From Metridium senile (Eukaryota > Cnidaria > Anthozoa > Actiniaria > Metridiidae), in contig OX459096.1 of assembly GCA_949775045.1 (NCBI GenBank), forward strand, positions 49,947,438-50,011,437: 64,000 nt of DNA, written 5' to 3'. The notes beneath the pieces were generated by a model. That model saw only the letters and a program-made list of their open reading frames with translations. It made no database searches and had not been told where the DNA came from. A program made the position numbers and the translations under genes. Below are positions 15,180-30,900 of this stretch, one piece after another; positions within the stretch are counted from its first letter, which is position 1, and each line of letters starts with the position of its first letter.

Positions 15180-18065
15180 TTTGCATTCATTCTGTTTTTA
15201 TTTAAACTTTAATTTAGGTTTGTATGCCACTCACAAAATAAGAAGTAGCCGTTTCATCCACATTGAAAACTCGCTGATAGTTTTCCTCGTAAAAATATTC
15301 TCATCTTTGGAAACACATGTGCTACTGAGTAGAGGTAAATTATCGGGTATGCTTGTCGTATCACTTGGGGATAAGATCATCGATTTCGTAATTTTTTTAA
15401 AATTAAATTTCGACATTTGTTGAATTTCTTGATAATAAATAATTTTTCGGCTCTCCCCAAACAATTCAAAGTAACTAAAAGAGATTATTCAAATTTTAAC
15501 AAAGATGAATTTCTCCATGAAATTCAAGAAATCGACTGGTCTCCAACCCTAAGCTGTAACGATCCATCTCAATCTTTTGAAACTTTTCATAACAAATTAT
15601 CAAATATTATTGATAAACATATTCCTATTAAAGAATTAAGTACAAAACAGATAAAACAATCTAGTAAGCCATGGATTTCTAAGGGATTAAGAACGTCAAT
15701 TAATATTAAAAATAGGCTGTATAAAAAATACATAAAGAAGCACTCTCCATATTATTATAATCAATTTAAATTCTACAGAAATAAACTAAACCATCTAATT
15801 AAACAAAGCAAAAAAAATTATTATAACAAATATTTTGAATCTAATAAAACAAACATAAAAAATACTTGGAAAGGTCTGAAAGAAATAATTGGATTTAAAA
15901 ACGGAAATTGTAATATTCCGTCAAAACTTCTGACAGAAAACAATAAAGAACTATGTGATAGTATATCCATTGCGAATACTTTCAACAATTATTTTGTAAA
16001 TGTTGGTAAAAATCTAGCTGAATCAGTTCCTATTTCAAATACATCCCCTTATGATTACATGCTACCAAAAACACAAAATATGTTTCGATTAGAACCAATA
16101 TTATTGAGTGAAATTGAAAAGGAAATTGATGAATCCAAGCTGAATCCAAAAAAGGCTACGGGACCAAATAGTATCCCAGTCCCAATTTTGAAAATGATTA
16201 AGAACATGATATCAAAACCATTACTTCATATCTTCAATCTATCTTTTTCTCAGGGTAAGTTTCCAGATAGTTTTAAAATTGCTAAAGTAACACCAATATT
16301 CAAAAACGGATCTAAGCTTACTGTAAGTAACTATCGTCCAATATCTTTACTCTCAATTTTCAGTCAACTTCTTGAAAAACTAATGTGTAAACGACTAAAT
16401 GGCTATTTAAACGAGATAGCATATTGTTCAATAAGCAATTTGGTTTCCGTGGAAAACATTCCACCCTACATGCTATTCTATCTATAACTGATCAAATACA
16501 AAATGCTATTGATAATAATCTCTACTCATGTGGCGAATATTCCTCGATCTAAGTAAAGCCTTTGACTTTGTAGATCATGATATACTAATCAAAAAACTCA
16601 CATACTATGGAATTAAGGGTATAGCTGGATCATAGCTTGAATCTTACTTGTGCAATAGAAAACAATTTGTCGAGATAGGAAAAATCAAATCTTCCATTTC
16701 CCCAATTACATGCGGAGTACCCCAAGGCTCTGTACTCGGCCCATTACTATTCCTATTGTACATAAATGATTTTCATAGATCTTCAACCTTAACTTTTAAT
16801 TTATTTGCTGATGATTCCAATTTGTTTTATTCAAACAAGAACCTAGAATTATTAGTGTCAACTTTGAATGAGCAATTATCACATATATTTAACTGGTTGT
16901 GCTCTAATAAACTTTCGTTAAATGTAGATAAGTCAAGTTATATGAACTATTTCGTCCACATCAAAAGAAAATTACTCATAACATTCAAATACACATAAAT
17001 GAAACACTATTAAAACACTCATCTGAAATTAAATACCTTGGCATTATGATGGATAATCATCTGAGCTGGAAACCCCATGTACTATACATATCTAGTAAAA
17101 TTAAGCGTAGTATTGGCATGATATCAAAAGCTCGCCATTATGTAAATCCTCACATCCTTAAGAATTTATATTATTCAATGGTTTACCCCTATTTGACATA
17201 TGCTGTCGTGGTCTGGGGAAACACTTATAAAAGTACTATCAATCCACTCTTCATTCTGCAAAAAAAGTGTGTGCGTCTCATGACTTTTGCAGACTTCAAA
17301 GCTCACACGAACCCAATTTTTATTAGATTAAAAATATTGAAAATGGATGACCTTGTTGAATTTCAAACCGCTCTTTTTATGTATGATTATTTTTCAAAAA
17401 ATCTACCAAAACCGTTTGACTCTTTTTTCAAACCTGTCAGTGAAAGACATTCTTACAACACTAGATTGGCATCAAGATCTACCTATACTCTACCTACACC
17501 TAGGACCAACTACGGAAAATTTAATATCAAGTTCTCGGGCTGTAAATTATGGAATAAGTTAGATGGAAAGCTTAAAATGCTTAAGTAAGGAAAACTTTAG
17601 ACAAAAACTAAAAGATCATTTTCTTGACCTTTATTCTGATTGATTAATTTGCTTGTTCGCGTGGTGCGCTAAGTCCCATGAACATATGATTATGGTGCGT
17701 TTGCGTATGTATGCATATTTATGTATATGCATATGTATGTGTATATTTTCTCTATCGATTTACTGTATGTTATTGTTAATAGTCTAACCAAATTATAAAT
17801 ATCCATTTACCTTGATTGATTTTTTGTAAAATTTTTTCTTCTATGTAATTATTCTTTTATTTCTACTTTACTTTATTTTATTTGGCATCTTTATAGTCTG
17901 CTTCGTTCTTTCTGCAATTTATTATATATATAAGCTGTCTACCTAGGCTAACCTGCAAAGGTTATTGTAGATAGCCTGCATCTACAAACAAGTTTTAATA
18001 TCTATACATGTATAAATTGTAATGTAAAAAAATGATGCTAAATAAAAATATCTGTATCTGTATCT
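15180..18065 (+). mobile_element. Decayed LINE retrotransposon (CR1/L2-like)
   Basis: RT is encoded in broken frames at 15417-16487, then about 16440-16640, 16648-16998 and 17046-17588. Visible motifs are KVTPIFKNGS and YRPISLLSIFSQLLEKLM (fingers), [16 protein letters not shown] (motif A, in a shifted frame), ITCGVPQGSVLGPLLFLLY (motif B) and FADDSNLFYS (motif C), followed by a thumb/C-terminal region. A degraded endonuclease remnant may precede 15417. At least two frameshifts and one stop (near 16635) make it inactive. The 3' end is an AT-rich UTR followed by a short ATCTGT repeat, as in CR1/L2 tails. Confidence 0.85.
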
Positions 18066-18780
18066 TTCCGATTTTGAAAAGGAATAGCCAATCGCTTTTG
18101 GCATACATCTTTCACAAACGTGCACTATTTTCGATCTTTAGCTAGCTGTTTTTTTTTTTTTCAAATACCCCTCTCCCCCTTGACAATGTTGCTACAGGTG
18201 GAAAGGAACCTTTACAATCGCATGAATCATCTCAAAAACATTTATTCCTTCGTTGAATATAGCAACATTGCATCGGGAGACGGGGATAGAATGATAGAAC
18301 ACCCCTAAACGTGTCCAAAATGTAATCGTACCAACACCGTGTTGATTTTGTCAAGATTGTAGCAAATTTTTCAATCCGTTTTATGTCCGTGCCAAGCCCT
18401 TTTAAAGGACCGGTATCTTTCAGGGGTGTTTTTGAAAATAAAAGACGAGGACAAGCCATACTACCTCAATTCCATTTGATTTTATTTCATGGACATGTGG
18501 TCTTTGCGCTCTATACGTACATAAAACTATTTACGACCAAGAATAGTAGACCAAAACGCGTTATGTACGTTTCGACTCAACTCAAAACATCTGGAAATAA
18601 AAACTTTTGTTCCAAAACGTTTCCACATGCCATTGCAATACATAAGACAAAGAATCTTATTCCCAAAAGATTGGAATTGGGTTAAAACGTTAATAGCAAT
18701 ACGTTAGCCATTTTGGTCTATGCACGGATTTTTCAAATATGAAAAACACACAATTGGGTTGAAAATAATCATTTCAAATG
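18066..18780. other. Intergenic, downstream of SGTA
   Basis: No gene recognised. A possible SGTA poly(A) signal (AATAAA on minus) is at 18783-18788, about 200 bp beyond the stop codon. A CGTTTCGACTC block near 18569 resembles the Penelope-type CGAAACG motif on minus, but no fold could be supported. Confidence 0.4.
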
Positions 18781-18991
18781 ATTTTATTGATGATATAGTT
18801 ATATTTAACTGTATGTATTTTCTTCACTTTATAGTCTGGTCTAATAGTATTTTGAATTATTATTTTTTAGTGTAAGCAGCTAAGCGAATAACAATAATCA
18901 TTTCAAAACTTGAAACTATAATAGAGTTCCTGAATAATGATTTTTTTCTTTTATAAATATTTTGTTTCATTAAAAACAGTTTCAGAATTCA

Positions 18992-21900
18992 TTATTCTTT
19001 TGGATCATCATCTGAAAGAGAAACAGAAAATTAGAACTATGTAATTGCCTTTTTTAATAATTATTGTAAGTAAGTAAGTAACGAGCAAACAATCAACATA
19101 CAAGCAAAAAAGCAAACAAACAAACGAATGAGTGAGCGAGCGAGCCAACGAACAACTTGAACTAACAAACCAAATAGCAAGCAAAAAAACTATTTAAATT
19201 TACATGATATTGAGAAGAATTGTTGTAACTGTGTATATCACAAGTTCGGGCAAGTTACCTTTCTTTTCAGGAGGTTGATTGTAATCACCAGAGAAAGGGT
19301 TATTATCAGGAGTTCTGTGGAAGGTTTCCTGTGCTTGTGCTCGTAGGTCATGCATTAGCTCTGGATTGGTTTCTTGAAGCTGTTCACCAAATCTTTGTGC
19401 TCTGCAAGTCAGTTAAAAGTAAGTAAACATCTATGCCATTATCAAGTGGGGTCGTTGGCTATAAGCCTCTACTCAATGTAGAAAATTATCAGATAAAATG
19501 AAAGAAACAAAATAGTGTTCTGCAAGCAGAGATAACAGGTACAGTCGAGAAAAGGAAAGACATATTTTACTTCAACATGGAAAGAGGAGTTATCAGTTAT
19601 ACTTAATTTAAATGAGTAAACAATTTTTTAGTTAAGTGAGTGAAATGAAAATTTAGATGGACTTTTTAAGCACAATATCATTCATTTGTGTTATGGACAA
19701 TTTTCATAATATAATATAATTATATAATCAAATTATCAAACACTATTATATATAGTGCACTTACGCTTGAAAGAGATGACTCATCCCTGCTGGTCCCCCT
19801 GGTCCAGGAGCAGCTCCAGGTGCAGCTCCAGGTACAGCTCCAGGTCCCCCACCAGTAGCACCATCTGGGCCTGTAGCCCCCATTCCACCCATGCCACTCA
19901 TTGCACCACCTGTCATCATACTTGATACCCTGTATGTAAATGAGAGTAATACCTCAGGGGCCAGTTGTATGAAGCCTGGATAGAGTTATCCACTGGATAA
20001 TAGTTATCCAGTGTATAGAATTTGTATAGGTGTTATCCGTTGGATAGGGATTTATCTGGCGGATAGCACTATTCAGGCTTCATACAGAACTGTAGGAGTG
20101 ACCATAAAAAATGAAAATCTATTGACATTTCGACATTCATCAGAGTTAGAGAACACATACCAATACAATACAATGCAATTAACTTTATTTCACATTCGCA
20201 TTTATTTGAAAGCCATTATCTAATATTATATTTAAAGCCATATTTACTTATACACTTGATTTCACAGGTAAATGAGAACAGCTCTATATAGTACTCACAA
20301 AGAGTAATACCCAATGGAAAAAGTGTTGCCAAGGAAATATAAAATAAACAATGACAGAAATGAATAAATTAAAAAACAAATCACCAAGGGTGTCCAGATG
20401 CAATTATTGTATCTTGTGGTAATTAAAACCATACTTACATTTGCTGCATATGAGGACTTGACATAAAACTCTGAGCCTGAAAAACAAAGACATGTTAACA
20501 AACTTGAATGTTCAATTTTACTTATACTGCTGTTTTCGACTTTCTGCAAACTCAGACTTACAGTGAAATACCTATTTTGCTGCCATCAATCAAGGATTTA
20601 AAAGGTACCGACTTATTAATCTTGATTGACAGCAGCTAAAAATTGCATTTCACAGCAAGCCGTGGGAATGTCTGAGTTCGCAGAAAGCAGAAAACCGCAA
20701 TCAACTATTTTACTTATTATTCAATTAATTGTTTATATTTACCATGTTCATTACTGCAGGATTTGACAATAGTGAAGCAAAATCCATATTCCCCATATTT
20801 GGCATTCCTAGAATGAAACAATTCAGGGTTAGAATTGAAATGTCAACACTTTGTGACACAGGGATCCCGGTACATAGAAACAAATCACACAAATTGCCTT
20901 ATTAACTGCCCATCTTATTTTTCTTTTTCTTATTTATATTATTACTCTACCAGTCTTAAACCTAGCCTGCGTTACATCCGGTTTATTCCCCGTTTTAACC
21001 GTCTGCGAAATAACAAACATATTCGTGTTCTGAGACCCCCAGCGAATAGCAGGAAAATATATAATAGATGCTGATTGGCTGTTGACCTTTCAAATTCTAA
21101 CGAGTCCTCCCATTGGTTCGATTACTCGCTTCAGTCTTTCCCGTTTACAAATCTAACATGGCGTCGAATGTGAAGAATGTTTATAGTGAAAGCGTGTGGA
21201 ATGAATGTTTCCGCGTTGCATCAAATGTGTTTGAAGTTGACAGTTTATTGCCAGAACAGAAAAAACCTGTAAAAACGTTCTTAAATTGAGAAAGGAGATG
21301 TGTTTGTCAATTTACCTACAGGCTTTGGTAAGTCACATGGAAACATTCATTCCACACATAAACATTCTTTTCCTTTCGACGCCATGTTAGATTTGTAAAC
21401 GGGAAAGACTGAGGTGAGTAATCGAACCAATGGGAGGACTCGTTAGAATTTGAAAGGTAGTAGTAGGGATTGGTATGTTCTGGCGCATTTTTGCCGTGAT
21501 TACCAAAAGCTGGATTTCGTGACTGGATAAGTTGTGTGACACCACGGCAGGATCTACCAGAAGGATAATACCCCTGTCAATCAAATTTTAGGTTAAAAAC
21601 GTCTTAGGTATCCGACCCTAGGTATTCAATGTTAGGTTGAAAACATCCTAGGTATCCGATGCTAGGTATTCAATGCTAGGTATCCAATGCTAGGTTAAAG
21701 ATTTTATTCCTATGCTAATAAACAATCCTTGGATTTGCGTGACTCCTAAACATGACGTAATCAGACGGGGAAATTCCCTGTTACTAATGGATATGTTTAA
21801 ACTTGCCTAAGGATGGGAAATTCCCACTAACTCTTTAAATGGTATATGAAAATGACTTAAAGGAATAACTCTTTAATATATTATTAATAATGGTCGAAAC

Positions 21901-24900
21901 AAAAACACGTAAATCGCGCTCACGTTATACCAGTAATAGTATGGCAACCAATAATATTATGGATCAGGCAGTGCCTGAGATCAACGTACCTATTATGAAA
22001 CCGACAAAAGTATCGACGAAGGATGTAAACCAAAACCAGGTTATATCTACCACGGATACTATACAAAAGAAATTAAATGAATTCGCAGACTGGATTCTAT
22101 CTTATATTCCACCAGAAGTTAAGAAGTCAGTAAATGAACGTGTGGAAGCATTGAAGAAAACAGTAAACGATATTTATAACAGACCCAAGAAGCCAGAGGC
22201 TGTACAAAAGAAAGAGTCAGCAATGAAGGGTTTTCTAACATCGTATAGAATAAAAGGAGAGGTTAAGATGGATCCTAAAGTCTTCCTCCAAAAGAATAAG
22301 AACAATATCATAGAGACAGTTAACAAACAACAAAAGCCAATCAAAATGAAGTTGCTACTAGAGTGTGAATTTTACAAAAAGCAGCCTAACAAAGAAGTGG
22401 AGTATACGTTTTGGTATTTCCATAGTAATATAATGATAATTACACAAGCAACGGATATGGATGATGTTTACAAAATGTTGACTGAAAGTATATTAGAAAA
22501 GGTTAGTAATTTCCAAGATAGCGGGTCAGGCTGGATATTTAGTAGGGTGGTAAACTTGGATCTTCATATAGATAAGTACCAGCCTATAGCGGCAAAATCT
22601 TGGATTGAACTCCCACAGAAGCTCAAGTTGAAAAAAGCTATTGTTAACCCAGAAAACGAGGATAATCAATGTTTCAAGTGGGCAGTTACAACAGCTATTT
22701 ATCCAGCAAAGAGAGATTTAGAAAGGATTTCAAAAGCTGTGAAATCAAACGCTGAAAAATTCAACTGGGAGAATATCGAGTTTCCCGTACGAGTGGATGA
22801 AATAGGTAAATTTGAAATGAATAATCCAGAATATGGAATAAACGTATACGGATATGTAAATGATCAAGTATATCCGGTTAGAATAAGTGAAAATAAAAGC
22901 AGGGAACAAACGATTAATCTACTCATGATCTCGAATGATAAGACGAACCACTATTGTTGGATAAAAAATATTAGTAGACTATTAACCTCACAGATTACAA
23001 AACATACGGAAAAGAGGTATTATTGTGAAAGATGTCTTAACTCGTTTAAAACAGAAAAGACCCTCAGTAAACATTCGGAATATTGTAAGAATCATGATGC
23101 GGTTAAAATAACGTTACCAAAACAAGGTACAACACTATCATTTAAAAACTATAACCACTCTATGCGAGTACCCTTTGTAATATATGCAGACTTTGAATGC
23201 TTCACTGAGAGTATAGATACGAGTCAACCAGATGATGAAAAATCATATACTCAACAGTATCAAAAGCATAAACCCTCTGGTTATTGTTATATGGTAAAAT
23301 GCTATGATGATAATCTATATGAACCAAAAATATTCAGATATACTGCTAAGTCAGAGGATGAGGATATAGGACAAAACTTTGTGGAATCAATAGAAAAGAC
23401 AGTTAGAAGTATATATACAAAATATCATTACAACAAGAAGGTAAGAATGACTGACAAGGATAACAAAAACTATAATAAGGCTACCCACTGTCATATCTGT
23501 GAGGAGGAGTTAAATGGTGATAAAGTATTAGATCATGACCATCTTATTGGTAAATATCGAGGGGCAGCACATAACGACTGTAATTTGAATTACAAGATAC
23601 CGAAGCATATACCGGTGATATTTCATAATTTAGCAGGATATGATGCGCATTTATTTATCAAAAATCTAGGTGTTACACAAGGTAAAATAGATTGTATCCC
23701 AAACAATGAGGAGAAATATATCAGTTTCAAAAAGGAGATAGTAGTAGATACATTTGAAAACAAGAAAGGTAAAATATGTAATGTGAAACGAGAGATAAGA
23801 TTCGTTGACAGTTTCAAATTTATGGCTTCTTCGTTGGATTCACTAGTTGGTAATCTAGAGAAGGATCAATGTAGGAATATGAATATGTTCTACAAAGGTA
23901 AAAAACTTAACCTATTGCTTAGAAAAGGTGTTTATCCATATGATTATGTCAGCTCACCAGATAAATTAAATGAAACATCTCTACCTACAAAAGATGAATT
24001 TTATAGTAAGTTGAATAGTTGTGATATTTCAGATGATGCCTACAAACATGCACAGGAAGTATGGAAAACATTCAAAATTAAGTCAATGCGTGATTATCAT
24101 AATTTGTATCTTAAGAGTGACGTCATCCTTTTAGCTGATGTGTTTGAGACATTCAGAGATGTATGTATGGGAAATTATAAATTAGATCCATGTTGGTATT
24201 ATACAGCTCCGGGATTATCTTGGGATGCTATGTTGAAAATGACAGGGGTTAATTTAGAACTACTAACAGATTCTGATATGCTACTTATGATAGAAAAAGG
24301 TATCCGTGGTGGAATTAGCATGATTAGCAAACGGTATGCAAAAGCTAATAACAGATATATGAAATCATTTGATAAGAAGCAAAGATCAGTATACATCAAA
24401 TATCTAGATGCTAATAATTTATACGGCTGGGCTATGTCCGAGAAACTACCAACTCATGGATTTAGATGGATGAAAAATAGTGAACTCAAACATTGGAAAA
24501 AGCATCCATGTATCTTAGAGGTTGATTTAGAGTATCCCGTTGAATTGCATAATCTTCATAATGAATATCCTCTTGCACCTGAGAGAATAATGGTTAATAA
24601 AGTTGAAAAATTAATACCTAACCTAGAAAATAAGACTAAATATGTGGTTCATCATAAGACTCTGCAATTATATGAAAAACTAGGAATGAAAATAACGAAA
24701 ATTCATAGAGGGATAACATTTCAGGAGTCTAAATGGTTGGAAAAATATATTGGTCTTAATACAGAACTTCGTACGAAGGCAAAAAATGATTTCGAAAAAG
24801 ACTTTTTCAAACTTATGAACAACAGTGTATTTGGTAAGACTATGGAAAACATACGTAACAGACAAGACATTAGATTAGTAACAGATGAATCACAAACAGC

Positions 24901-27900
24901 AAAATTAATCAATCGACCTAATTATAAGAAACGCACGATATTTTCAGAAAATCTAGCAGCCATTCATATGGGTAAAACAGAATTAATATTTAATAAGCCT
25001 ATATACGTTGGGATGTCAATCTTAGATCTTTCAAAGAATCTAATGTATGACTTTCACTATAATTATATCAAACCAAAGTATGGAAAGAAAGCAAATTTAC
25101 TTCTCACAGATACCGACAGTCTTATGTATGAGATAGAAACAAAAGATTTTTATAAAGATATTGAGAAAGATATTGAGGCAAAGTTTGATACGAGCAATTA
25201 CCCAGAAGACCATTTAGGGGTAAAACAGAGAGTGAATAAGAAAGTTATTGGAATGATGAAGGATGAAACTGCAGGTATAGAGATAACAGAATTTATAGGT
25301 CTTAGAGCAAAACTATACGCATATAAAACAGATGATGAAAAAGTTGGAAAACGATGTAAAGGTGTTAAGAAATCGGTTGTTAAAAAGGATATAACATTCG
25401 AAGATTATAAAAATTGTTTATTCGAAGGGCAACAAACATTGAGAAAAATGAACGTTATTAGAAGTCATAAGCATCAAATATATACAGAAACGGTTAATAA
25501 AGTAGCTTTATCAAGAGATGATGACAAACGTGTTATAAACACAGATGGTATCCATACAGATGCTATGGTTATAAAAACATTGATGAATGACTATATGACC
25601 ATGAAAGATATGGATATATAATGCGTTATGAGAATGCAATTGATAATTATGATAGAATAGCTTTACAAAAAGTTTATAAACCCAGTAAGTCAAGCAAATT
25701 ATTTTAAAACGTTATCAGGTGGCAGCTCAGTATCTTCAGGTACAACTTGTAGTTCTTCTCTGACGAAATTTCTTTTCGGTGCACCATCAGAGAGGTAATA
25801 TAACACAGGTTGATTAACTGATACAACAGCTCTTGTAATGTCATATATTCCTAATGACCATATAGGATCTGTAGCTCTTTTATTACCACCTTCCAACTCA
25901 CCAGCTTGATACAAATATCTAACTTTTACACCTGGAGGAAGACGGTCTTCATCTAATCCAACAGGTCTTTTATAATTCACATGATTTTCATTTACCTCTT
26001 TCATTGTTATTCCTTCAATAGGAGATTTTTCAGTTATTCTTTTTACACCACTGTTTATACTTCGTATAACAGCTGACAGTCTTTCAACCCATTCACGAGA
26101 TCTTTCATTATTTTCCATTTTCATTTCTTTTGCATACTGATAGCTAAATAGTTTCTCAGCAATGGTTCGATTAGCGCGCTCGACTAATGCTTGGGCTCTA
26201 TGATTATTAGCTTCTGATCTTTGTATTTTAACAGATTTATTTTTCATTATCTTTGTGACATCACCCATGAATTCAGTACCAGGGTCTATGATAATTGTTT
26301 CAGGCCATTTCAAACGTCTGGAATATATCTTTTCAAACCCTCTGGATACCTCTGCTGAATACTTAGACGTCAAAGACTCAGCATCTACGTATCTACTTGC
26401 AATGTCAACAACCACAAGAGCATATTTATAAGTCTTTCGTTTTACTGTATCATGAGGTAGAAATAATAAGTCTGCTTGATGTATCTGGTTAACTTTTTCA
26501 ACATTCCAATGCCATCTAGGTATGTATTTCGGGGTTGGTAAGTATATCTGCCATAATGCTTGTTTTTCCAACCATTCTTTGACAATGGGTTTATCAATGT
26601 TAGTAGTCTCTGCTAGTTTATTGATAGCCTCATAACCTTTCCAATAACCTTGTGGGTTATAATAATGGTTTGATAATTTTCTGTTATTCATATATAAATT
26701 ATATAAAACAATAATATTTTATATACAGTATATATAATGAGTCAATCGATATCACATTTTCTCGACGTTAACTATGAATCAAGGAAACCATTTGCTTTGA
26801 AAGCAGAAAGAACACTACATCGAGTAACATTTAATCCGAGTAGTGCATCACCTGGTGAAACATTGAGTGTTAATATACCAAAACTAGATGATGATGATGT
26901 ATATGTTCCTAAAAGTATTGCTTTGGTGTTTAATCTGACACTCAATATGGGGCATGTGAACAATACAGTTATTAACAATCTCGGGCGTAATCTTGTTGAA
27001 AGTATGAAAATTTCTTATGGTGGTGAAACTATTCAAGATCTTGATCGTTATGATATGTATATGACCTATAGTGATCTATTTAAATCTGCTAAAGAACGTG
27101 AAAATATGCTTCGTGAGGGTATTTCTAGTTCTAATATGAGGAAATTAAGAGCAGGAGCTGGTGACAAGGTGACTAATGATAGTAGAGAAGTTACTCTTAG
27201 CAGAATTTATGGTAAAAGGTATAGAATACCATTATCCCACGAACTTTTAGATAATCATGGTGTTTTCAATATGGGAGCTCTGAATAATGATCTTATTTTT
27301 CAAATTAAATTTCCAAAAAGCAAAGATATAAGTGTTACAACTGATACTTCTAAAAATTATGAATATAAGCTTAGTGATATAGAACTAGAATATGAAACAA
27401 TTCAAAGTAAATCTCTTTATCAAGATGCAGCTATTACTTATCAAATAGGAAAAGGATTTTATTATGAACATATACATCTTTACAAACATTTTGATATAAT
27501 TAAGGATACAACATTGATTAATGAGCAAGTGAACGCCCCTAGACGTAGTCTATCTGGCATTTTAATGTTGTTTGTAGAGACTTTTACAGATGGTACTAGG
27601 GATAGTGAGAAGTTTGTAAATCCTAATATAACAAAAATTAAGATAAATATTAAAGGAAAGCCAAACAAAATATATAGCCAAGGTATGTTACCTACAGATA
27701 TATGGGATAGTGTTATCAAACGATATGGTTTGAGTGATAATATCACACAGAAGAATTTCTATACTGATAAATACGCCGTATGGATAGATCTACGAACATT
27801 TTATGATAATATTTTACATGGTGCGGGTATTCTGAATAGCACGAAAGACGGTGTGAGTCTCACTATTACCAGAACAGCCACAACAAATAATATTACATGC

Positions 27901-30900
27901 TTCACATATGTTGTGGGTGATGCTGTTTTTGAAGTTGAAAATTCTGATTTGAAATCGATAACGTATTAAAAAATTAACATTATAATATAAATATATGGAA
28001 GAGTTAAAATATCAAGTACCATATAATTGTATAATTGTCGGACCTACTAACTGTGGTAAAACACAATTTTTAGTTGATACCCTAAGAGGTTCATATAAAA
28101 AAATATTTGAGTATATAATTTTGGTTTGTCCTACATACTCAAAAAATAAAACATACCAAGGTTTTGCTAATAATGATCCACGATTTATTGTTATCCAACC
28201 TGATAGTAGTGAGATTGATGATCTTAACCAGATATTACTAGATATTGAAATGGTTTTTAGTGGGTATAAAACACTTGTCATTTTAGATGATGTAGCATCC
28301 AGTAGTGAGGTTAAAAAACGGTCAAATCAATTTATTAACCTAGCTTTTTCAGCACGACATGGTGGTATATCAGTTTGGGTGTTAACACAACATCTGACAT
28401 CCATTGCGAAACCGTTTAGGGATAATATAGGTTGTATAATTAGTTTTTTCACACCGAATAGAATATCAAATCAGACATTATTTGATGAATATGGTGGAGA
28501 GTTAGACACTGAGCAAAGAAAACAATATATGAAAATACTAAAATCAGAAAAGTATGCAAGGATTTGTTTTTGTCTATGTCATCCATTTCATATATGTGTG
28601 GAGATTCCAAATGGTTTAAAATAATAAATATAATATTAATATAATATATATATATGAGTTCCATACTTGATCAATATGCTGATAATAAATTAGAAACAAT
28701 ACCTGAAGAGCCGATAGTAGAAGAAAAGAAACCAATTAGAAAGAGAAAATCAACAGTTAAGAAAGATGATAATACTGCCGATATAGAAGAGAAACGGGAA
28801 CAATTATCTATTTTAGCAGTCCTTGGCACAATAGAGTCATATACAGGTCAGAAAATGAGTTTAGGAGATGTTAAGAGATTACCACCAAAAGACGTTGAAA
28901 AATACCATAACCGATACCAAGTCATTATGGGTAATCAAGTCACAGGATCATTAGTTGACACATCCATCGAGGCTGCAACTGAGTTAGCAAGTTATATTTT
29001 ACCTATTGATGATAAGGATTCACTATGTTCTGATCTAAAAGAAAATCCAATGATTAGACAAGAGCTATCTAATGCAGCTGGTTATGTTGTTTTAAAAGGT
29101 GGACGATTCGTGGCATTAGCTAGTGGTTTACTTCAAATTGTTAAACATGTAGATTTTAAAAACATAGTTAATAAAGAATCTAATGAAAAAGAAATTAATG
29201 ACTTTGATGAATATATTAAGGATACAGTTGACAAATCTCTTGAAAACTGTTGAACACTCTTGAGCAGACTCTTAAGCAGACATAATTTCTCTTGAGCAGA
29301 CTCTTGAGCACTCTTGAGCAGACTCTTAAGCAGACACAATTTCTCTTGAGCAGACTCTTGAGCACTCTTGAGCAGACTCTTAAGCAGACACAATTTCTCT
29401 TGGGTAGAAATACAAATAGTTATGAAAATATATAAATATATAATATATTTATATATTATATGTCAGAAGATAATCAACAAGTTGATCAAATAACTAAGGA
29501 ACCAGAAGAAAAAATCGAACGTGTTAAGAATCCAAAGAAGGTAGCAGCGGGTCGACGTTTAGCAGAGTACCATAAAAAAGCTAAAAAAGCTCTTCAAAAA
29601 GATAATGATATAGATGAAGAGGAAAATAATGATTCTAAATGGATACCTGAAATAAGTCTTACGACTGCCTTATCATTAGTTGGTATCACTCTAACAGCTA
29701 CAGATTTATATTTTAGATGGAGGAAGAGCAATAATCAAACTCCCACACCTAAATCTAATATAGAGAGTGAAGTTTTAGAAAAACCCATAAAAAAGCAAGT
29801 ACCACAACAAATAACAAAACCAGCATCACAACCATCAAAAATACCGAGAAAAATAGGTATGGAGTAAAAATACATATAAAAAATTAAATGTATATAATAT
29901 ATATATAAATGTCAAGTACAACAACTGAAAACAAAATAGTTAAAACCGCTATGGAATCAGTCGTAATCATTGGAATTTCCGCTGGTGTTGGTTATGTTGG
30001 TAAGAAGGTTTTGAAAGAATCATTCCTCAATGACCCATCATCATCTCTTACTAACTATGGAAAATGGGTCCTTGTATTGACTGCAACTATGTATGCTAAG
30101 CAATATCTTGAAGATCAAAAGATCATTCCTAAAAATATGTAATCATATAAAAGTAAATATATTATATTAATATATAAATGGCATCAGCAGTAGTTATGAT
30201 GGTAGCAGGTGCAGTATTAAACGCAACTGCTTTTACAGGATCTATGTATCTTGGTAAGTACCTTGATAGTAAGCATGTTGATGAAGAAAAAATAAGGCAT
30301 GACAAAGCTATTGAAGAATATCAAAAACAAATGGGTGATTACCAAAAAAAGAGACAGGCTTATCAAGATTGGCTTTCACAGCAATATGCTAATAAGGAGA
30401 ATGCTGATAAAAATCTAAATAATACTGATATAGCATTTACTCTGTATAAAAAAGCACATCCTGAAAATAATTTTAATATGAATGAAGAGCCAAAGTTTAG
30501 TAACTATTATAAACCTTCAACAACCCAAAAGAATTATGAATTGTTGTATGTTGGTGGTGGTATGTTAGGTGTTGGTTATGTTGCTAGTAAAATTTTGTAA
30601 TTTTGTTTATTAGTTTATACCGGGTTTTATACCATAAAATAAGCAGGAATAATATATGAATGAATAAAAAGGTTGCCGCAGTAAAGGCGGGGTTCGCTCC
30701 TAATTTATTTATTTTTATACCTGATATTTTACTGGATTACATAAGACCCGGTATAAAAAAATATTTATTGTAAATAGTATAATAAATGGCAGAAGGTGGA
30801 TTTGATTTTGATCCTTTAACAGAAGAGGGTAAAGCTGATATTAATCAAGAGATTGAAGAACATTATACTGATTACGAGGAGAGCTATTTCAAAGATCCAA

